A stretch of 64,000 bases of DNA from Frigidibacter sp. RF13 (GCF_026626305.1 NZ_JAPNUE010000006.1:150292-214291); one strand, 5' to 3'; numbered from the stretch's first letter, positions 8,436 to 17,269 are shown. Notes: generated from the letters alone by a model not told the origin. A program made the numbers and translations.

Positions 8436-9320
8436 TCAAACCGTCGCGATCCGCCGCGCCTCGTCCAGAAGCGACGCAATGACCGGCGTATGCGGCTCGC
8501 GCCAGGCGGCGATCAGACCGACAAGGTGGTGCGCGTCACCGTCATGGATCGGTACGGCGACGAGCCCCGATCCCTTACCGAACATCTCGGCAATGGTCTG
8601 TGTGACGATCGAGGCCCAGCGGCCAGTGGCGACATGGGCGACCAGCGCGATCGAGGAGTTCGATTCGACATTCGGTTCGACCGAGGCGCCCGCCTCGGCG
8701 AGGTGACGGTTGATGATCCGCCGGTTCTGCATGTCGGATGTCAAAAGGCACATCGGCTGCGCCGCCGCCTCTTTCCATGACACCGACGAACGGCCTGCGA
8801 GCGGGGAAGAACTGGCCACCAGAAGTCGGTAGGTTTCCTCGTACAGTGGCTGGGTCGTCACCCGGCCAAGCGGCTCGTTTTCCAGATAGGTGACGCCCGC
8901 ATCGAGCTCCAGCCGCTCGATCTCCTCAAGGATCTCGTAGGAGGTGCGCGACAGGATCGTCACCTGGACATTGGGGTTGCGGGCAAGATAGGGCACCGTC
9001 AGCCGACCGACCATCGGCAGCGCTGTCGGAATGACCCCCAGACGCAGGTTGCCTGAGACGCCGGATCGAAGCGCCCGCATTTCCTCGCGCATCGTGCGAG
9101 TGTCGCCGACGATCCGAAGTGCCCAGTCGAGCACCCGTTGGCCCTCGGGTGTCAGTCCCTGAAAGCGCGCGCCGCGAAAGACTAGCTGCACGCCCAACTG
9201 GTCCTCAAGCTGCTTGATTGCGGACGAAAGTGACGGTTGCGTTACGCCCACCGCCTCGGCCGCCCGGCCGAAGTGCCGTTCGTTGGCCAGCGCTATGAAC
9301 ATTTCCAGCTTGTCGATCAT
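8436..9320 (-). CDS. LysR-family transcriptional regulator, probable activator of fds
   Basis: 294-residue LysR-type protein. The N-terminal winged helix-turn-helix is clear (FIALANERHFGRAAEAVG, VTQPSLSSAIKQLE), followed by a linker helix and a periplasmic-binding-type effector domain from about residue 90. It is upstream of, and codirectional with, fdsG. Comparable fds loci often carry such a gene (fdsR). Role and inducer (formate or molybdate) are inferred from position only. Its 5' end is divergent from the S49 peptidase gene. Confidence 0.88.
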   Translation of the reverse strand: MIDKLEMFIALANERHFGRAAEAVGVTQPSLSSAIKQLEDQLGVQLVFRGARFQGLTPEGQRVLDWALRIVGDTRTMREEMRALRSGVSGNLRLGVIPTALPMVGRLTVPYLARNPNVQVTILSRTSYEILEEIERLELDAGVTYLENEPLGRVTTQPLYEETYRLLVASSSPLAGRSSVSWKEAAAQPMCLLTSDMQNRRIINRHLAEAGASVEPNVESNSSIALVAHVATGRWASIVTQTIAEMFGKGSGLVAVPIHDGDAHHLVGLIAAWREPHTPVIASLLDEARRIATV

Positions 9321-9413
9321 TGCGTGACCCTACGCGAGGCCGCTGCCTCCGAACAGGGGGCAGCGGACCCTCTCATCCTTGCCCCGGGGACGTATCCGGC
9401 CTACATCTCGCCC

Positions 9414-10217
9414 ATGCGTCGTTTCATCCCTTTCGTGAAATCCCCGCCGACCGTTTCGGTCCTCCGCCTGCAAGGCGCCATTTCGGCCGGTGGCCGCACT
9501 GGCGGCGGGCTGAATGACGCGGCTTTGGCGCCAGTCATCGACAAGGCGTTCCGCAAGGGTAAACCGCGTGCCGTGGCGTTGGTGGTCAATTCGCCGGGCG
9601 GCTCGCCGGTGCAGTCTTCGCTGATCGCCGCGCGCATCCGCCGGCTGGCCGAGGAAAAGAAGATCCCCGTCCATGCCTTTGTCGAGGATGTGGCGGCCTC
9701 GGGCGGCTACTGGCTCGCCTGCGCGGCCGACGACATCTGGCTCGATCCGTCCTCGGTAGTGGGGTCGATCGGCGTGATCTCGGCCAGTTTCGGCTTCCCG
9801 GAGTTTCTCAATCGTCATGGCATCGAGCGGCGCGTTCATACCGCCGGGGCCTCGAAGAGCTTCCTCGACCCGTTCCGCCCCGAGAAGCCCGAAGACGTGG
9901 AGAGACTGCGCCGGGTGCTGGAGCCGATCCATGACGGGTTCAAGGACCATGTGCGCGCGCGCCGCGGGACACGGCTGTCGTCCGACCGCGATCTTTTCAC
10001 CGGCGATATCTGGGTGGGCGCGCAGGCGCTTGATGTTGGCCTCGCCGACGGGATCGGCCATCTGGTGCCGAAGCTGAAGGCGCTTTACGGCGACAAGGTC
10101 AGGCTGGTACCGCACGGGGTGAAAAAGCCGTTCCTGCAGCGCTTTTCGGGCCGGTTGCTCAGCGGGGTGGCCGACGAGATAGAGGAGCGTGCCCTCTGGG
10201 CGCGCTACGGGCTCTGA
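9414..10217 (+). CDS. S49-family (SppA-like) serine peptidase
   Basis: 267-residue short-form SppA/SohB-like peptidase with the Ser/Lys dyad: Ser96 in DVAASGGYW and Lys148 in GASKSF. The preceding VVNSPGGSPVQSS and following SSVVGSIGV segments are family hallmarks. Members degrade signal peptides or membrane protein fragments. The start at 9414 (MRRFIPFVKSPPTVSVLRL) is preferred; the upstream extension lies in the divergent promoter region. No obvious signal peptide, so it is either cytoplasmic or peripheral. It is followed at 1 bp by a tiny membrane-protein gene. Confidence 0.88.
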   Translation: MRRFIPFVKSPPTVSVLRLQGAISAGGRTGGGLNDAALAPVIDKAFRKGKPRAVALVVNSPGGSPVQSSLIAARIRRLAEEKKIPVHAFVEDVAASGGYWLACAADDIWLDPSSVVGSIGVISASFGFPEFLNRHGIERRVHTAGASKSFLDPFRPEKPEDVERLRRVLEPIHDGFKDHVRARRGTRLSSDRDLFTGDIWVGAQALDVGLADGIGHLVPKLKALYGDKVRLVPHGVKKPFLQRFSGRLLSGVADEIEERALWARYGL

Positions 10218-10218
10218 C

Positions 10219-10365
10219 ATGTTGGCAAAGGTCGTCGTCCTTTTCCTGATCAGCATGGCAGTTCTGGCGATGTGGGGCCGGTTTGCGGCGCAACGGCGGA
10301 TCGGCCGCTATTGCACCCATTGCGGCAATCCGCATCCCTGTGGCTGCCCGAAGGGGCAGGCATGA
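10219..10365 (+). CDS. 48-residue single-span membrane protein with Cys-rich tail
   Basis: Small ORF of 48 codons: one N-terminal hydrophobic helix (about residues 4-20), a basic linker, then a tail YCTHCGNPHPCGCPKGQA with four cysteines and two histidines that could bind zinc. It starts 1 bp after the S49 peptidase stop and its TGA overlaps the ATG of the SDR gene (ATGA), so tight packing and coupling support it as real. Function is unknown. The Cys/His pattern resembles a minimal zinc ribbon anchored to the membrane. Confidence 0.72.
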   Translation: MLAKVVVLFLISMAVLAMWGRFAAQRRIGRYCTHCGNPHPCGCPKGQA

Positions 10366-11147
10366 GGCGCGCGCTTGTAACCGGGGCGGCCCGGCGGCTT
10401 GGCCGCGAGATGACGCTGTATCTCGCCGGTCGCGGATATGATGTGGCGATCCATTATGCGACGTCGACTGACGAGGCCGAGGCAGCGGCCGACGCGGCAC
10501 GCGCCTTCGGTGTCCGCACCGTGACCCTTAAGGCGGACCTTCTGGAGGAAGATCAGACCGAGGCGCTTGTCGGGCGCGCGGCTGAGGCGCTGGGTGGACC
10601 GCTCACCGTTCTGGTGAACAATGCCTCGACCTTTGACTATGACAATATCCGCAGCGCGACCCGGCAAAGCTGGGACCGCAATATCGGTAGCAACCTGCGC
10701 GCGCCCTTCGTTCTGACCCAGCATTTCGCCGCACAATGCCCCAAGGCCGCGCGTGGTGCGGATGGCGCGCTCGCCCAGGGGCTCGTCGTCAACATGCTTG
10801 ACCAAAGGGTGCGGAAGCTGACCCCCGAATTCATGAGCTACACGATCGCTAAGATGGGCCTTTGGGCTTTCACCCAGACGGCGGCACGGGCGCTGTCGCC
10901 GGACATAAGGGTCAATGCCATCGGACCGGGGTCGACGCTGAAGGGCGAGCATCAAAGCGAGGCGCAGTTCGATCTGCAGCGCGCCGCCTCGCCGCTGCAA
11001 CGTGGTGCCAATGCCGCCGATATCACCGCGGCGCTCGGCTTTTTCCTCGATGCACCGGCTGTCACCGGGCAGCTTCTGTGCGTCGATGGCGGCCAGCACC
11101 TTGCCTGGAGAACCCCCGATATCATCGGCCATCCGCTGCCGGGCTGA
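10362..11147 (+). CDS. SDR-family oxidoreductase, pteridine reductase/FolM-like
   Basis: 261-residue short-chain dehydrogenase/reductase: nucleotide-binding TGAARRLG (from Thr7), NNAS motif, and catalytic Tyr-x3-Lys in MSYTIAKMG, then RVNAIGPG. The TGAARRLG glycine motif and the LDQR...LTPEFMSYTIAK context resemble pteridine reductases and dihydromonapterin reductase (FolM), so NADPH-dependent pterin reduction is plausible, but substrate cannot be proved. Start at 10362 overlaps the stop of the upstream small gene. Confidence 0.85.
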   Translation: MRRALVTGAARRLGREMTLYLAGRGYDVAIHYATSTDEAEAAADAARAFGVRTVTLKADLLEEDQTEALVGRAAEALGGPLTVLVNNASTFDYDNIRSATRQSWDRNIGSNLRAPFVLTQHFAAQCPKAARGADGALAQGLVVNMLDQRVRKLTPEFMSYTIAKMGLWAFTQTAARALSPDIRVNAIGPGSTLKGEHQSEAQFDLQRAASPLQRGANAADITAALGFFLDAPAVTGQLLCVDGGQHLAWRTPDIIGHPLPG

Positions 11148-11488
11148 TCCCTTTTTCATGCGCTTTTTGGCCTTCCTCAGCGGCAGGTTGCGTTAACTTT
11201 TCCACTTTCGGCCCCACGGTCACAAAGGTATTACAAATCTGCCAATATTTTCAGGACCTTACCTGATATCACAAAAATACTGTTTAGAATCAACATATTG
11301 AGAAACTGCCTAATTTTTAGGCAAACCAAGGAACCCGCCCCGATTCAACGAAAATTTCGCCCGCGCCAAATCTTGTCACCAGACTTATCCACACATTCCG
11401 TGGACAGGTTTTCACTTGCACACTCGCGAATAAGATTGCAGCGCTTGAGGAGAATCGGCGCCTGCTTTCGCCCACCCGTCGGAAGGCC
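11148..11488. other. 341-bp AT-rich intergenic region upstream of uvrC
   Basis: No convincing gene. Base composition is clearly lower in GC than the flanks. It holds a 7-bp-stem hairpin (TGCCTAA/TTAGGCA, loop TTT) at 11307-11323, a consensus DnaA box TTATCCACA at 11385-11393, and an overlapping TCCAC/GTGGA dyad. The uvrC ribosome-binding site GGAAGG is at 11481-11486. No LexA-type direct repeat (GTTC-N7-GTTC) was found. Confidence 0.7.
11385..11393 (+). promoter_or_regulatory. Consensus DnaA box upstream of uvrC
   Basis: TTATCCACA exactly matches the TTATNCACA DnaA-binding consensus. It is a single high-quality site, about 95 bp from the uvrC start, so a regulatory or DnaA-titration role is more likely than an origin. 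A degenerate inverted copy (three mismatches) lies immediately downstream. Confidence 0.5.
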
Positions 11489-13351
11489 ATGACCAAGAGC
11501 GAAAAGCCCCTGACCGGACATGCGGTCATCCAGTCTTACCTGCGGCTTTTGTCCAGCCAGCCGGGCGTCTACCGCATGCTCGATGCCGAGGCGCGGGTGC
11601 TCTATGTCGGCAAGGCGCGAAACCTCAAGGCGCGCGTTTCGAACTATGCGCGGCCGGGTGGCCACAGCGCGCGCATCGCCCGGATGATCGAGCAGACCGC
11701 TTCGATGATGTTCCTCACCACGCGCACCGAAACCGAGGCGCTGCTGCTCGAGCAGAACCTGATCAAGCAGCTGAAGCCGCATTTCAACGTGCTGCTGCGC
11801 GACGACAAATCGTTTCCGAACATCCTCGTCAGCCGCGAAAGCGCCTTTCCGCAGATCAAGAAGCACCGGGGGGCGAAGACCGAGAAGGGCGACTACTACG
11901 GCCCCTTCGCCAGCGCGATGGCGGTGAACCGCACGTTGAACCAGTTGCAGAAGGTCTTTCTCTTGCGCAACTGCTCGGACGCGATGTTCGCCTCGCGCAC
12001 GCGGCCCTGCCTGCTTTACCAGATCAAGCGCTGCTCGGCGCCTTGCACCGGCATGATTTCCGAGGCCGACTATGGCGCGCTGGTGGGTGACGCCGAACGT
12101 TTCCTGCAGGGGCGGACGACAGCGGTGCAGGAAAAGCTGGCGGCCGATATGGCGGCAGCGGCCGAGGCGATGGAATATGAACGCGCCGCGGCGCTGCGCG
12201 ACCGGATCCGGGCGCTGACTCAGGTCCAGCAGGCGCAGGGGATAAACCCGCGCGGCGTGACCGAGGCGGACGTGATTGCTCTGCATATGGACGGGGGGCA
12301 GGCCTGCGTTCAGGTCTTCTTCATCCGCGCCAATCAAAGCTGGGGGAACCGCGATTTCTACCCTAAGACCGGCGCCGGCGCGGGTGAGGCCGAAGTGCTG
12401 GAGGCCTTCCTTGGCCAGTTCTACGACAACAAGGAACCGCCGCGGCTGATCCTGTTATCGCACGGGATCGAGGATGCCGACCTGATGGTGCAGCTTCTGT
12501 CCGACCGGGCGGGCCGCAAGGTCGAACTTGCCGTGCCGCAGCGGGGCGAGAAGGCGGAACTGGTGGAAAACGCCGCCCGCAACGCGCGCGAAAGCCTGGC
12601 CCGGAAGATGAGCGAGACGGCGGCGCAGTCGAAGCTGCTCGATGCGCTGGCCGAAGCTTTCGATCTGGAAGCCCCACCGCAGCGGATTGAAATATATGAC
12701 AATTCCCATATCCAGGGCACCAATGCCGTGGGGGGAATGGTCGTGGCGGGGCCGGAGGGGTTTGTCAAAAGCCAGTACCGGAAGTTCAATATTCGTTCGG
12801 AGGCGGGGGCGAACAGCGACGATTTCGGGATGATGAAGGAAGTGCTGACCCGTCGTTTCGAGCGGCTGTTGAAGGAAGACCCCGATCGGCAGTCGGGCGC
12901 CTGGCCCGATCTGCTGCTGATCGACGGGGGCGCGGGGCAGGTCTCGGCGGTGGCGGGGATATTGGAGGATCTGGGCGTCAAGGACGTGCCCTTCATCGGC
13001 GTGGCCAAGGGCATCGACCGTGATCTGGGGAAGGAGGAGTTTCACCGGCCCGGCGAACGGCCCTTCGCGCTGCCGCATAACTCGCCGGTTCTCTATTTCA
13101 TTCAACGGCTTAGGGATGAGGCGCACCGCTGGGCGATCGGCGCCCACCGGGCAAAGCGCGCCAAGGCCGTGGGGGCCACGCCGCTGGATGAAATCCCCGG
13201 AATCGGCGCCACGCGGAAACGGGCGCTTCTGGCCCATTTCGGCTCGGCCAAGGCGGTCAGCCGGGCGGGGCTGGCCGATCTGAAGGCGGTCGAGGGCATA
13301 TCGGAGACGATGGCGCAGACCGTCTATGACTTCTTCCATAGCGGCGGCTGA
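11489..13351 (+). CDS. uvrC: Excinuclease ABC subunit C
   Basis: Makes the dual incisions on either side of a lesion in nucleotide-excision repair, acting with UvrA and UvrB. The 620 residues are full length: N-terminal GIY-YIG nuclease ([21 protein letters not shown]), the UVR interaction helix around residue 215-250 ([19 protein letters not shown]), the RNase H-like UvrC domain ([28 protein letters not shown]), and a C-terminal helix-hairpin-helix pair ([17 protein letters not shown]). Start follows GGAAGG. It is preceded by a low-GC region and followed by short tandem repeats. Confidence 0.97.
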   Translation: MTKSEKPLTGHAVIQSYLRLLSSQPGVYRMLDAEARVLYVGKARNLKARVSNYARPGGHSARIARMIEQTASMMFLTTRTETEALLLEQNLIKQLKPHFNVLLRDDKSFPNILVSRESAFPQIKKHRGAKTEKGDYYGPFASAMAVNRTLNQLQKVFLLRNCSDAMFASRTRPCLLYQIKRCSAPCTGMISEADYGALVGDAERFLQGRTTAVQEKLAADMAAAAEAMEYERAAALRDRIRALTQVQQAQGINPRGVTEADVIALHMDGGQACVQVFFIRANQSWGNRDFYPKTGAGAGEAEVLEAFLGQFYDNKEPPRLILLSHGIEDADLMVQLLSDRAGRKVELAVPQRGEKAELVENAARNARESLARKMSETAAQSKLLDALAEAFDLEAPPQRIEIYDNSHIQGTNAVGGMVVAGPEGFVKSQYRKFNIRSEAGANSDDFGMMKEVLTRRFERLLKEDPDRQSGAWPDLLLIDGGAGQVSAVAGILEDLGVKDVPFIGVAKGIDRDLGKEEFHRPGERPFALPHNSPVLYFIQRLRDEAHRWAIGAHRAKRAKAVGATPLDEIPGIGATRKRALLAHFGSAKAVSRAGLADLKAVEGISETMAQTVYDFFHSGG

Positions 13352-13388
13352 CGGGGCGGCCAACTGGGCGCCGACGGGCCGAAACCCC

Positions 13389-13454
13389 CGTCCCGCAACC
13401 GTCCCGCATCCGTCCCGACAGCGTATGGCATCCGTCCCGACACGTGTCCCGACA
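13389..13454. repeat. Six degenerate 11-bp tandem repeats
   Basis: Units based on CGTCCCGCATC start at 13389, 13400, 13411, 13422 (degenerate), 13433 and about 13444. The core CGTCCCG is exact in four of them. The period matches one DNA helical turn. It lies in the 113-bp gap between convergent uvrC and a secreted hypothetical gene. Confidence 0.7.
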
Positions 13455-13464
13455 GATCGCGCGC

Positions 13465-14004
13465 TCAGCGGCGCTTCGACCAGGCGTCGCGCCAGACCCC
13501 GCCCTCGCGGATACGGTAGGTCCGGTCGAGGATCACTGCGGCCGCATCGACGGTGAATGTGCCCTCCTCGATCAGGTTCTCCGCCGCCTCGGCCGTGTGG
13601 TAGAGGCGGTAGGTCCAGACGTCATTCGCGACGCTTGCCAGATGCACCATCTTGCGCCGCGCCCCGTCGCTCAGGGCCTCGGTATAGGTGCAGCGCCCGA
13701 CGGTCAACGTGCAGTCGCTGGGCTTGTAGCGGACGGTCAGCCCGCCGACCTCTGCCCTCACCGCCTCGCCCCGCCGGTTCGACCAGACGGCGACCTTGGC
13801 CGGATCGCCCTTGGACCCGTCGCGGGTGAAGGCAAACCGATAAAGCCCGCCCTCGGGGCCGAGATAGGTGACGGCCGTATTGCCGTTCTCCGCCCGCCAG
13901 CGAACGGTCTGACCCTCGGTCATCAGGGTGACGTCGAAGGCGGTTTCGGCGCGGAGGGGGAGGGCAGTGAGGCAGAGGAGTAGGAGGGTGAGGAGGGGGC
14001 GCAT
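13465..14004 (-). CDS. Secreted hypothetical protein
   Basis: 179-residue protein, no recognised family. Residues 1-19 form a signal peptide (MRPLLTLLLLCLTALPLRA, cleavage probably after LRA). The mature part is beta-rich, has a Cys pair in SDCTLTVGRCTY that could form a disulfide, and ends in a basic WRDAWSKRR tail. Start at 14004 is preferred to 14037 because CGGAG lies just upstream and the signal peptide then begins immediately. Likely periplasmic or exported. Confidence 0.7.
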   Translation of the reverse strand: MRPLLTLLLLCLTALPLRAETAFDVTLMTEGQTVRWRAENGNTAVTYLGPEGGLYRFAFTRDGSKGDPAKVAVWSNRRGEAVRAEVGGLTVRYKPSDCTLTVGRCTYTEALSDGARRKMVHLASVANDVWTYRLYHTAEAAENLIEEGTFTVDAAAVILDRTYRIREGGVWRDAWSKRR

Positions 14005-14090
14005 GCGGGCTCCGGGGGGTAGGGTGTGTGATTTCACGCAGCGGTGTCGGAATTGGCGTGCGTGAGCACCGGTCCAAAGGCTCCTTAGCC

Positions 14091-15026
14091 CTACATACTA
14101 CTGTTCCAGAATTGGGAATTGATTTCGCCCGATTGGTGATAAACTCTGACCTGCCTAAATACCTCTGCAGCGTCAGTGTTCTCCCTGCAAAGCCGATCTG
14201 CCGCAGACCAGTCTATTGCGGGCTTCAGTCGAGCCTGAACTAGTATTGATGTTTCCGTCTCTTCACTCACGGATAGAAGAATAACACCTATCCCATGCTG
14301 CGCAGAAAGCATTCGCAATTCATCGAGAGTTCCTGAACCTGAAATTTCTGCGGCCACAAGGTATCCTAAATTAGCCCACGCGGAGTTGCTCAATGCCTGA
14401 AAAAACACTTCCCGCGCATTTGATCGGTTTACTAACCTTTTGACTTCAAATGACCATAACCGTGTTTCCGGGTCAGATCTAACGTTGACGAGCTGCCTAA
14501 TTGCGTCAGACCAACGGCGCCCCACCGCTTCAAAGCCAATCAAGTCGGGGTGTAGCCACTGGTTGCCGCGTGGCCCGTGGCGATTTGATGAGCGAAGCTC
14601 ATTTATTCTCTTAGAATAGACGCCATGTTCAGTTGCAAGATATTCAGATAATCGGGGATACAGGTCGTGCTCTTTGAACTCCCTTGGCTCATTTGAGATC
14701 GCTTCATCCTCGATTGCCGCAACCTCTTGTTCCTCCGTTAGCGATGTATAGTAGTAACGGCGAGGTCGATCCTCTGTCATTCTGAGGTTCGGATGTTTTT
14801 CGATGGAGTATTTGATGGAGCCTATTTCTGCCTGAACCTGCAGTATCATTTCAGAGATACCGCCGTCTTTGATAGATTGATTTCTACTCTTCTTACGTTT
14901 TGATTCTACCCAGTCTGGGTTTTCTTCAACTATCGTTTCGGCAAGTTTTCGTGCGGTCAGACGTTCTCCTTCGCGATTGCCCAACGACGCAGCCGCAAGC
15001 TCTACAAGTGTCTTGGTTTTAGACAT
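14091..15026 (-). CDS. HrgA-like/COG2958-type orphan restriction-endonuclease-like protein
   Basis: 311-residue protein, clearly lower in GC than its neighbours, suggesting acquisition. Residues 1-80 look like a HARE/winged-helix N-terminal module (TLVELAAASLGNREGERLTARKLAETI). Residues 115-230 look like a PD-(D/E)xK nuclease core: Asp161 in LHPDLIGFE and Glu194-Val-Lys196 in LWSFEVKRL, with Glu127 as possible extra acid. Similar proteins are annotated as HrgA or COG2958. Its ATG (15026) overlaps the parE stop by 8 bp and uses a GAGGAG site inside parE. No methyltransferase is adjacent. Confidence 0.75.
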   Translation of the reverse strand: MSKTKTLVELAAASLGNREGERLTARKLAETIVEENPDWVESKRKKSRNQSIKDGGISEMILQVQAEIGSIKYSIEKHPNLRMTEDRPRRYYYTSLTEEQEVAAIEDEAISNEPREFKEHDLYPRLSEYLATEHGVYSKRINELRSSNRHGPRGNQWLHPDLIGFEAVGRRWSDAIRQLVNVRSDPETRLWSFEVKRLVNRSNAREVFFQALSNSAWANLGYLVAAEISGSGTLDELRMLSAQHGIGVILLSVSEETETSILVQARLKPAIDWSAADRLCRENTDAAEVFRQVRVYHQSGEINSQFWNSSM

Positions 15027-16980
15027 CCAGCTCCTCCACGAACCGCGCGTTCTCGCTGATATACTGGAACCTCAGTTCCGGCTTCTTGCCCATCAGCCGC
15101 TCGACAAGGTCCGAGGTCTCGCCCGGTTCGTCCTCGTCGATCGAGACACGGATCAGTTTCCGAGTCTCGGGGTTCATGGTCGTGTCCTTCAGGTCCTTGG
15201 CGTCCATCTCGCCCAGCCCTTTGAAGCGCTGGACGTCGATCTTGCCGCCACGGTTCGCGCCGAGGCCGGTCTTCAGCCAGTATTCCTTCTCTTCGTCGTT
15301 CGAGACATAGCGGCGGATCGCGCCTTGCGTCAGCCGGTAGAGCGGCGGGCAGGCGAGGTAGAGGTGGCCCTTGTCGATCATCGGCCGCATCTGGGTGAAG
15401 AAGAAGGTCATCAGAAGCGAGGCGATATGGGCACCGTCGACGTCGGCGTCGGTCATGATGATGACCTTGTCATAGCGCAGGTCGTCGATGTTGAACTTTG
15501 TGCCCATGCCGCAACCAAGCGCCTGGCAAAGATCGTTGATTTCCTGGTTCTGGCCCATCTTCGATGAGGCGGCGCCAAGGACGTTGAGGATCTTGCCGCG
15601 CAAGGGCAGGAGCGCCTGGTTGGTGCGGTCGCGCGCCATCTTGGCCGAGCCGCCCGCGCTGTCGCCTTCGACGATGAAAAGCTCGGTCCCCTCGCGGTTG
15701 GTTGCGGAACAATCGACAAGCTTCCCCGGCAGGCGCAGCTTCTTGGTGGCAGATTTGCGGGCGGTTTCCTTTTCCTGCCGGCGGCGCAGGCGTTCTTCGG
15801 CGCGCAGCACAAGGAAATCGAGGATGGCGCCCGCCGATTTGGTGTCGGAGGCGAGCCAGTTGTCGAAATGGTCCTTGACGGCGCCCTCGACCAGACGCGC
15901 GGCTTCGGTCGTCGCAAGCCGGTCCTTGGTCTGGCCCACGAATTCCGGCTCGCGGATGAAGCAGGAGACGAGCGCGCAGCCGCCTGCCACCATATCCTCA
16001 CGCGTGATGAGCTCGGCCTTGCGGTTCTTGACCAGATCGCCATAGGCGCGGATGCCTTTCAGGACCGCGGCCCAGAACCCCGCCTCATGGGTGCCGCCCT
16101 CGGGCGTCGGCACGGTGTTGCAGTAGGAATGGATGAAACCGTCGACAGAAGGCGTCCAGTTGATTGCCCATTCGACCTGACCGGGAACCCCGAATTTTTC
16201 CTGGAACGAGACTTTTCCAGCGAAGGGCCGGTCGGCATAGGTCGAGGCTTTCTGGAGCTGTTCGGAGAGGTAATCGGCAAGGCCGCCGGGGAAGTGGAAG
16301 GTGGCCTCCTGCGGGGTTTCGCCGTCACTGATTGCCGATTTCCAGCGGATCTCGACGCCCGAGAAGAGATAGGCCTTGGACCGCACCATCTTGAAGATGC
16401 GGGCGGGCTTGAAACGGTGATGGCCGAAGATCTGTTCGTCGGCATGGAAGGTGGTGGTGGTGCCGCGGCGGTTCGGGGTCTGGCCGATTTCCGTCACCGG
16501 GCCCAAGGGAACGCCGCGGGAAAAGCGCTGTTCGACGATCTTGCGGTCGCGGGCGACCTGCACGACCATCGAGTCCGAGAGCGCATTGACGACCGAGGCG
16601 CCGACGCCATGGAGGCCCCCCGACGTCTGGTAGGCGTCGCCGCCGAACTTGCCGCCGGCATGCAGCGTGCAGAGGATGACTTCCAGTGCCGACTTGCCGG
16701 GGAATTTCGGGTGCGGGTCGAACGGCATGCCGCGGCCGTTGTCGCGGATGGTGATCGCATAGTCCTCGTGCAGTTCCACCTCGATCCGGTTGGCATGGCC
16801 CGCCACCGCCTCGTCCATCGAATTGTCGAGGATTTCCGCCACGAGGTGGTGGAGCGCCCGTTCGTCCGTGCCGCCGATATACATGCCGGGGCGCTTGCGG
16901 ACCGGTTCCAGCCCCTCGAGCACCTCGATCGAGGAGGCGTCATAGGTGCCGGACCCGCCGGAGAGGAGATCGTTGGACAT
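15019..16980 (-). CDS. parE: DNA topoisomerase IV subunit B
   Basis: ATPase subunit of topoisomerase IV, which decatenates chromosomes with ParC. The 653 residues have the GHKL ATPase (EILDNSMDEAVAG, DNGRGMP, GLHGVGASVVNALS), transducer, and TOPRIM region (EGDSAGGSAKMARDR, IMTDADVDGAHI). KRRQEKE-type basic stretch precedes the TOPRIM domain. Length and motifs fit ParE rather than GyrB. Its 3' end carries the ribosome-binding site and start codon of the AT-rich nuclease gene. Confidence 0.95.
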   Translation of the reverse strand: MSNDLLSGGSGTYDASSIEVLEGLEPVRKRPGMYIGGTDERALHHLVAEILDNSMDEAVAGHANRIEVELHEDYAITIRDNGRGMPFDPHPKFPGKSALEVILCTLHAGGKFGGDAYQTSGGLHGVGASVVNALSDSMVVQVARDRKIVEQRFSRGVPLGPVTEIGQTPNRRGTTTTFHADEQIFGHHRFKPARIFKMVRSKAYLFSGVEIRWKSAISDGETPQEATFHFPGGLADYLSEQLQKASTYADRPFAGKVSFQEKFGVPGQVEWAINWTPSVDGFIHSYCNTVPTPEGGTHEAGFWAAVLKGIRAYGDLVKNRKAELITREDMVAGGCALVSCFIREPEFVGQTKDRLATTEAARLVEGAVKDHFDNWLASDTKSAGAILDFLVLRAEERLRRRQEKETARKSATKKLRLPGKLVDCSATNREGTELFIVEGDSAGGSAKMARDRTNQALLPLRGKILNVLGAASSKMGQNQEINDLCQALGCGMGTKFNIDDLRYDKVIIMTDADVDGAHIASLLMTFFFTQMRPMIDKGHLYLACPPLYRLTQGAIRRYVSNDEEKEYWLKTGLGANRGGKIDVQRFKGLGEMDAKDLKDTTMNPETRKLIRVSIDEDEPGETSDLVERLMGKKPELRFQYISENARFVEELDV

Positions 16981-17062
16981 GGGGGCTCGCTGCTCGGATC
17001 TGTTCTTGGTGGGCCAGATTAGACCCGGGGCGAGCGGGGGGCAAGCGGGCCGCCAAAGGAAA

Positions 17063-17090
17063 GGGCCGCCCCGTTTTCACGAAGCGGCCC
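17063..17090 (-). terminator. Stem-loop followed by T-rich tract (minus strand), end of candidate small transcription unit
   Basis: Read on the minus strand: stem GGGCCGC/GCGGCCC around a 14-nt loop, followed by CTTTCCTTT. It lies between the short ORF at 17172-17228 and parE (start 16980), so it could end the small transcript or attenuate read-through into parE. Confidence 0.55.
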
Positions 17091-17171
17091 CCCGAGTTCC
17101 AAGGAGATGGCCCAGTTAGGGTGCCGGTTAAGGCATGGCCCAGCCATGGGTTACAGCCTGTGAGTTTGCCC

Positions 17172-17228
17172 TCAGGCCACGGCCCCCCTGACTGTCCTGA
17201 CACCTCTCTCCAATATCACTCTAGACAC
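17172..17228 (-). CDS. Candidate 18-residue leader peptide or small protein with extreme Shine-Dalgarno
   Basis: GTG-initiated ORF of 18 codons, MSRVILERGVRTVRGAVA, then TGA. The Shine-Dalgarno at 17230-17242 (AAGGAGGTGATCC on the minus strand) is complementary to the whole anti-SD tail of 16S rRNA, with near-ideal spacing to the GTG. A 6-bp hairpin (CTGGTT/AACCAG, 17245-17262) sits directly 5' of it, and another hairpin (CATGGC/GCCATG, 17134-17148) and a terminator lie 3'. The peptide is basic and unrecognised. Alternatively this is a structured RNA in which the ORF is incidental. Confidence 0.4.
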   Translation of the reverse strand: MSRVILERGVRTVRGAVA

Positions 17229-17269
17229 TGGATCACCTCCTTTCCTGGTTGCCGTTAACCAGAAGCGTG

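Noticed and set aside
11148..11488. Possible replication origin
   Set aside because: Only one good DnaA box; no box cluster and no dnaA, hemE, gidA or parAB nearby.
13389..13454. Possible CRISPR array
   Set aside because: Units of 11 bp without unique spacers; it is a tandem repeat, not CRISPR.
17229..17244. 16-base match to the 3' end of 16S rRNA
   Set aside because: Too short to be an rRNA fragment; surrounding bases do not match. On the minus strand it works as a Shine-Dalgarno, so it is reported in that role.
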